From NCBI GenBank assembly GCA_023249395.1, contig JAHFCS010000046.1:1-9771 (forward strand): DNA of 9,771 nucleotides, in the 5' to 3' direction. Below are positions 6,489-9,771 of the stretch, piece by piece. How positions within the stretch are numbered: position 1 is the stretch's first letter; every line of letters starts with the position of its first letter. Origin of the DNA: Gemmatimonadota bacterium. Its GTDB lineage: Bacteria > Gemmatimonadota > Gemmatimonadetes > Gemmatimonadales > Gemmatimonadaceae. Below the pieces are notes generated by a model. That model was not told the DNA's origin and did no database searches. It worked only from the letters and a program-made list of their open reading frames with translations. Position numbers and translations under genes: made by a program.

Positions 6489-7267
6489 ATAACAACTCCG
6501 CGCTCACTCGCCTCCACGAATTGAACGAGCTCGGCAACCTCGGGGTACTGCTCGAGCTCCGTCTCCGCACGCTGCATCGCCTGCGACAGATTCAGATCGG
6601 AGCGAAAAAAGAGCCTGTACGCCCGCTTGAGCTCGCGCACCACGTTCTCCGGAAAGCCGTTGCGCTGGAGTCCAACGCTGTTCAACCCGTAAAGCTTCAG
6701 TGGATTTCCCACCGCCTTGAGAAATGGCGGAATGTCCTTCGACACGCGCGAGCAGCCTCCGATGAAACTGTATCGTCCGATCCGCACGAACTGATGCACC
6801 GCGGAGAGACCGGAGATCGTCGCCTTTTCCTCGACGGTGACGTGGCCGGCAATCTGGACTCCGTTGGCGATGATGACACCATTTCCGATGTGGCAATCGT
6901 GCGCCAGGTGAACGTAGGACATGAGGAGGCAGCCGTTGCCGACAGTCGTCTTGAAAGACTGGGAAGTCCCGCGGTTGATCGTGGAATACTCGCGGACGAT
7001 CGTATCACGCCCGATCTCGACGGCAGTGGGCTCACCGGCGTATTTCAGATCCTGCGGAGCCCCGCCTATCACGCTGCCGATGCCGATGTGCACTCCCGAT
7101 GCGAGACGCACATTACGCTCGAGCGTCGCACGCGGTGCAATGAAGCAGTCGTCGCCCACTTCGCAGTCGTCGCCGATGATCGCAAAGGGACCGACCTCGA
7201 CGCGGGCACCCAGGTGGGCCTTCGGGGAAATGATCGCTGTCGGGTGGATGCCCGGGCCACGCCTCAT
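6485..7267 (-). CDS. lpxA: Acyl-ACP--UDP-N-acetylglucosamine O-acyltransferase LpxA
   Basis: LpxA transfers a 3-hydroxyacyl chain from ACP to the 3 position of UDP-GlcNAc, the first step of lipid A synthesis, as a cytosolic homotrimer. The 260-residue protein is a left-handed beta-helix of hexapeptide repeats from IHPTAIISP at the N-terminus to about residue 185, followed by a helical C-terminal domain. The catalytic histidine is H123 in HLAHDC (E. coli H125), with H120 equivalent to H122. QDLKYAGEPT (72-81) and HQFVRIG (158-164) are family blocks. The residue matching E. coli G173, which sets acyl length, is glycine (G171 in GGCS), consistent with longer chains of about C14. The ATG start overlaps the lpxC-fabZ stop as ATGA. 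If the next gene is a true GnnA, this enzyme might accept a 3-amino sugar; the sequence I see cannot decide that. Confidence 0.97.
   Translation of the reverse strand: MRRGPGIHPTAIISPKAHLGARVEVGPFAIIGDDCEVGDDCFIAPRATLERNVRLASGVHIGIGSVIGGAPQDLKYAGEPTAVEIGRDTIVREYSTINRGTSQSFKTTVGNGCLLMSYVHLAHDCHIGNGVIIANGVQIAGHVTVEEKATISGLSAVHQFVRIGRYSFIGGCSRVSKDIPPFLKAVGNPLKLYGLNSVGLQRNGFPENVVRELKRAYRLFFRSDLNLSQAMQRAETELEQYPEVAELVQFVEASERGVVI
6496..6499 (-). promoter_or_regulatory. Ribosome binding site (GGAG) for the oxidoreductase TTG start
   Basis: A GGAG on the minus strand lies seven bases before the TTG at 6488-6486, inside the end of lpxA. It supports TTG as the true start in preference to later ATG codons. 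Confidence 0.6.
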
Positions 7268-8580
7268 CTGTCGCGGACCATCGCCGCCATCTCGGCTTCC
7301 ACTACCACTTCGCCATCCACCTTTCCAACCCCTCTCATCTTGCAGACCATCCCACGAATCTGAGTCACGTCGAGCTCGAAGCGGATCTGGTCTCCGGGCT
7401 TGACCGGCTTCCGAAACTTGACGTTGTCAAGTGACATGAAGTAGACGATCTTCGATTCCGCGTCCTTCACCGAGCCCATGAGTAGCATCCCGCCAACCTG
7501 CGCCATCGCCTCGATGATGAGCACGCCGGGCATCACGGGGTGGCCCGGGAAATGACCGGCAAAAAACGGCTCGTTTATCGTCACATTCTTCAACCCGACG
7601 ATCCTCTTGTTCGGCTCGATCTCGAGAATCCGGTCGACCAGCAGGAACGGGTAACGATGCGGCAGTGCCTTCATGATGTCTTCGATTCCGTACACGACTT
7701 CCCTCCGCTGATCTGGTTTCGGTCCCGCCGGAGACGCCCCGTTTCCCGTCTTTTTCACTCCCATCCTTACCAGCTCCCTGACCAATGTGACAGTGCCCCG
7801 ATGACTCGGTCTGAGCGCAACGATCCGCGCCCGCACGTGGGCGCCGGCGAGCGCGAGGTCACCGACGCAGTCCATCATTTTGTGCCGCACGAACTCGTCG
7901 CTCCATCGCAGCGGCCCGCTCACAACCGTCGAATCGTCGAGCACCACCGCGTTCTCGAGCGACGCGCCCTTGATCAATCCTTTTCCGCGAAGCTGTTCGA
8001 CCTCCCGAATGAAACCGAAGGTGCGCGCCGACGCGAGCTCGCTGCCAAAAGTCTCGCGCGTTACGCCGACGCGGGACGACTGTCGCCCGATTATCGGATG
8101 GGAAAACTCGATCGTTACGTCAAGCTCGAGCTCCGATGACGGATAAGCCTCGTAGACCGAATCGCCATCGATGATCCGCACCGGCTCGCGCAGCATCAAA
8201 TAATCCGGCTGCCCTTCGAGTGTCGCAAGTCCGGCGGACGAGAGAGCCTCGAAGAATGCCGCGGCGCTTCCATCGAGAATGGGCGGCTCGGGGCCGTCCA
8301 TCGCGATCGTGAGGTCGTCGATTCCGTGTGCCGAAACGGCTGCCAACACGTGCTCGACCGTGTGGACCGAACAGCGCTTGTTCCCGAGCTGCGTGCGGCG
8401 CTCGCTGGCTGAAACCTGGCCAACAAGAGCGGGAATGGGCGCACTGTCGGGAATGTCAGTCCGGACGAAGACGATGCCGTGCTTCGCCGGGGCCGGCTTG
8501 AACGTCAACGTGCACGGCTTGCCGAGATGGAGTCCGATTCCCCCCAACTCCACCGGTCTGGCAATCGTGTGCCGGGTCAA
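7264..8580 (-). CDS. Bifunctional UDP-3-O-acyl-GlcNAc deacetylase / 3-hydroxyacyl-ACP dehydratase (LpxC-FabZ fusion)
   Basis: One 438-residue protein combines two cytosolic enzymes. Residues 1-275 are LpxC, the zinc deacetylase and committed step of lipid A synthesis: TVEH at 74-77 gives E76 (general base) and H77 (zinc), HKMMD at 233-237 gives H233 and D237 (zinc), and H260 fits the catalytic E. coli H265. ARTFGF and KGASLENAVV are also present. A linker rich in Gly, Pro and Lys spans about 276-298. Residues 299-438 are FabZ, which dehydrates 3-hydroxyacyl-ACP: HRYPFLLVDR at 308-317, catalytic H343 in GHFPGHP and E357 in LIIEAMAQ. Such fusions are known in Bacteroidetes and related phyla. 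The TTG start at 8580-8578 overlaps the lpxD stop as TTGA and gives the normal TRHTIARPVELGGIGLH opening; the longer open frame upstream is a shadow of lpxD. Placing both activities in one chain ties deacetylation to competition for the shared hydroxyacyl-ACP pool. Confidence 0.96.
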   Translation of the reverse strand: MTRHTIARPVELGGIGLHLGKPCTLTFKPAPAKHGIVFVRTDIPDSAPIPALVGQVSASERRTQLGNKRCSVHTVEHVLAAVSAHGIDDLTIAMDGPEPPILDGSAAAFFEALSSAGLATLEGQPDYLMLREPVRIIDGDSVYEAYPSSELELDVTIEFSHPIIGRQSSRVGVTRETFGSELASARTFGFIREVEQLRGKGLIKGASLENAVVLDDSTVVSGPLRWSDEFVRHKMMDCVGDLALAGAHVRARIVALRPSHRGTVTLVRELVRMGVKKTGNGASPAGPKPDQRREVVYGIEDIMKALPHRYPFLLVDRILEIEPNKRIVGLKNVTINEPFFAGHFPGHPVMPGVLIIEAMAQVGGMLLMGSVKDAESKIVYFMSLDNVKFRKPVKPGDQIRFELDVTQIRGMVCKMRGVGKVDGEVVVEAEMAAMVRDR

Positions 8581-9647
8581 CGGGGAATCTTCTCGTCGAG
8601 CAGCTGCTCGATGCGCTTCAGCAGCGATGGGAGCTTGAGAAGGGCGCCGGTCGCACGCAGCGATTCCCGATGCGGACGTGCGGGGTACCCCGACCACGAC
8701 TCACCTGCCGGCACGTCTCCGAAGACTCCGGCCTGGGCTCCTATCCTGGCGCCCGCGCCGATGGTGAGGTGACCCCCGATCCCCGCCTGGCCACCGAGCA
8801 CACAGCCGTCCTCGATGTGTGCCGAGCCCGAGATCCCGACCTGGGATATGATCAGGCAGAGGCGTCCGACGCGGACGTTGTGTCCGATCTGCACCAGATT
8901 GTCGATCTTCGTGCCAGCGCCCACCACAGTGTCGCCGATGCTTCCGCGATCCACCGTTGTGTTGGCGCCGATCTCCACGTCGTCGCCGATGATGCACCGT
9001 CCGACATGCGGAATCTTTACGTGTTCCCCGTCGCGAAAGACGTAGCCAAATCCATCCGACCCGATGACTGCGCCGGCGTGGATGCGGACTCGGGCGCCGA
9101 GCACCGATCCGCTATATACCGTTGCGTTCGGAAAGACCCGCGTGTCCTCTCCGATTCTCACCCCGTCGCCGATCACCGCGTTGGCGCCGATCCATGCTCC
9201 ATTGCCGATCACGGCGCCCGCGCCGATAACCGCATGCTCGTCGAGCGAGACGCCGTTTCCCAGCCGCGCGCCGCGGCCGATTCGAGCGGTTGGATGTATC
9301 GCCGGGGCTCGCTCGGCCTCGGGATAGAATCTTGGGAGGAGAGCGAGAAGCGCGTCGTGCGGCCTGGGCACTACGACCCGCGACGGTACGCTGGTCGGTG
9401 AATCGGCGAGCTCGGTGGTAACGAGCACAATGCCGGCGTGCGTGTCGCGAAAGAGCGGAGCATAACGTGATTGAGAAAAGAAGCTGACGTCCTCTGCGCC
9501 AGCTGTATCCAGCGGACCGACGCCACTCACCAGAGTTGCCGGCGAGCCGCGCAGCTCGCCGCCTACGATGCCCGCAATGGCACGAGCGGTGAGAGTGCAA
9601 GCACGCTCACCGCTGAGAGAAGAAAGCTCGGTGCCGTCCTGGATCAC
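8577..9647 (-). CDS. lpxD: UDP-3-O-(3-hydroxyacyl)glucosamine N-acyltransferase LpxD
   Basis: LpxD adds the second, amide-linked 3-hydroxyacyl chain from ACP to the 2-amino group of the LpxC product, working as a cytosolic trimer. The 356-residue length fits the family. The N-terminal uridine-binding domain runs to about residue 115 (LTARAIAGIVGGEL at 19-32, EDVSFFSQSRY at 52-62). A long left-handed beta-helix of hexapeptide repeats follows from IHPTARIG (117-124) to about 312. GSDGFGY lies at 197-203, and the catalytic histidine is H256 in QIGHNVRVG (E. coli H239). A C-terminal helix (LLKRIEQLLDEK) closes the protein. GTG at 9647-9645 is the only plausible start: it overlaps the ompH-like stop as GTGA, and no other start codon lies in frame before the LTARAIAG block. 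The stop lies in a TTGA overlap with lpxC-fabZ. Confidence 0.96.
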   Translation of the reverse strand: MIQDGTELSSLSGERACTLTARAIAGIVGGELRGSPATLVSGVGPLDTAGAEDVSFFSQSRYAPLFRDTHAGIVLVTTELADSPTSVPSRVVVPRPHDALLALLPRFYPEAERAPAIHPTARIGRGARLGNGVSLDEHAVIGAGAVIGNGAWIGANAVIGDGVRIGEDTRVFPNATVYSGSVLGARVRIHAGAVIGSDGFGYVFRDGEHVKIPHVGRCIIGDDVEIGANTTVDRGSIGDTVVGAGTKIDNLVQIGHNVRVGRLCLIISQVGISGSAHIEDGCVLGGQAGIGGHLTIGAGARIGAQAGVFGDVPAGESWSGYPARPHRESLRATGALLKLPSLLKRIEQLLDEKIPR

Positions 9648-9771
9648 CGGTCCGGGGGACGTGACACTCCAGCGGGCTTCGGGGTCAAGGTGCTGGGCGT
9701 GGCGGCCGGCTTAGGTGCAGCCTTGAGGCGGGCGAGAACTTTCGCCGTGATGTCGAGGTTCTTGTCGGCGG
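9644..9771 (-). CDS. OmpH/Skp family periplasmic chaperone, C-terminal fragment (gene begins outside the window)
   Basis: Only the last 41 residues are visible, entering from the window edge. The stretch begins ADKNLDITAKVLARLK, which matches the end of the OmpH/Skp domain (a 'D-x-T-x-x-V-L' C-terminal helix). Skp-like proteins hold unfolded outer-membrane proteins in the periplasm and are commonly encoded just before lpxD and after bamA, as here. After the helix comes a tail of about 25 residues rich in proline, alanine, threonine and lysine, ending SRPPDR, that looks disordered and is not part of the core fold. The stop overlaps the lpxD start as GTGA. Signal peptide and coiled-coil arms lie outside the window, so the call rests on the short match plus position. 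Confidence 0.75.
   Translation of the reverse strand, partial: ADKNLDITAKVLARLKAAPKPAATPSTLTPKPAGVSRPPDR

Noticed and set aside
6521..7363. 280-codon open frame on the plus strand opposite lpxA
   Set aside because: No family motifs; it lies over the intact lpxA hexapeptide gene and extends across a gene junction. Treated as a high-GC shadow.
8581..8697. 39-codon upstream extension of the lpxC-fabZ frame
   Set aside because: It overlaps the end of lpxD and has no LpxC similarity; the TTGA junction at 8577-8580 gives the normal LpxC N-terminus.
8700..9300. Periodic repeated short motifs rich in gccgat/cggcgcc on the plus strand
   Set aside because: This is the codon-level footprint of the LpxD hexapeptide repeats, not an independent DNA repeat or CRISPR array.
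1..9771. Search for a defence, mobile or other novel system
   Set aside because: No transposase, integrase, repeat array, toxin-antitoxin pair, tRNA or compositional break was seen; the genes are contiguous housekeeping functions on one strand.

Overview
The window is one densely packed, high-GC bacterial operon read entirely from the minus strand, so transcription runs from 9771 down to 1. It holds eleven protein genes: nine complete, and one partial at each edge. No RNA genes, mobile elements, CRISPR arrays or sizeable intergenic regions are visible. The gene order and the LpxC-FabZ fusion suggest a Gram-negative bacterium outside the Proteobacteria; Gemmatimonadota is my best guess, but that is inference from layout and protein style only.

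Upstream half (9771 to about 2700): a lipid A biosynthesis cluster. In order it holds the tail of an OmpH/Skp-like periplasmic chaperone, lpxD, a fused lpxC-fabZ, lpxA, a Gfo/Idh/MocA oxidoreductase, lpxB, a DUF374-type lysophospholipid-acyltransferase-family gene, and lpxK. These cover first acylation (LpxA), deacetylation (LpxC), second acylation (LpxD), disaccharide formation (LpxB), 4'-phosphorylation (LpxK) and supply of unsaturated acyl-ACP for chain elongation (FabZ). The oxidoreductase sits where gnnA lies in bacteria that make 3-amino-GlcNAc-based lipid A, but no aminotransferase (gnnB) is present. No UDP-diacylglucosamine hydrolase (LpxH/LpxI/LpxG) or Kdo transferase (WaaA) lies between these genes.

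Downstream half (about 2655 to 1): a Glu/Leu/Phe/Val-type dehydrogenase, rlmH (23S rRNA pseudouridine methyltransferase), a class I SAM methyltransferase, and the first 53 codons of a gene that resembles the N-terminus of BshC (bacillithiol synthase). If the BshC call is right, the coupled methyltransferase is a candidate for N-methyl-bacillithiol formation.

The most striking sequence-level property is junction architecture. Six junctions are exact 4-bp NTGA overlaps, using ATG, GTG and TTG starts. Two more overlap by 8 and 10 bp, one by a single base (TGATG), and only two have gaps (42 and 9 bp). Seven of the ten visible start codons plus the partial last gene's start, i.e. seven of eleven genes downstream of or at these junctions excluding the ompH tail, are best explained as: GTG for lpxD, lpxB and the DUF374 gene; TTG for lpxC-fabZ, the oxidoreductase, lpxK and the bshC-like gene; ATG for lpxA, the dehydrogenase, rlmH and the methyltransferase. 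The window is otherwise a conserved housekeeping region; I see no clear evidence of a wholly novel system.
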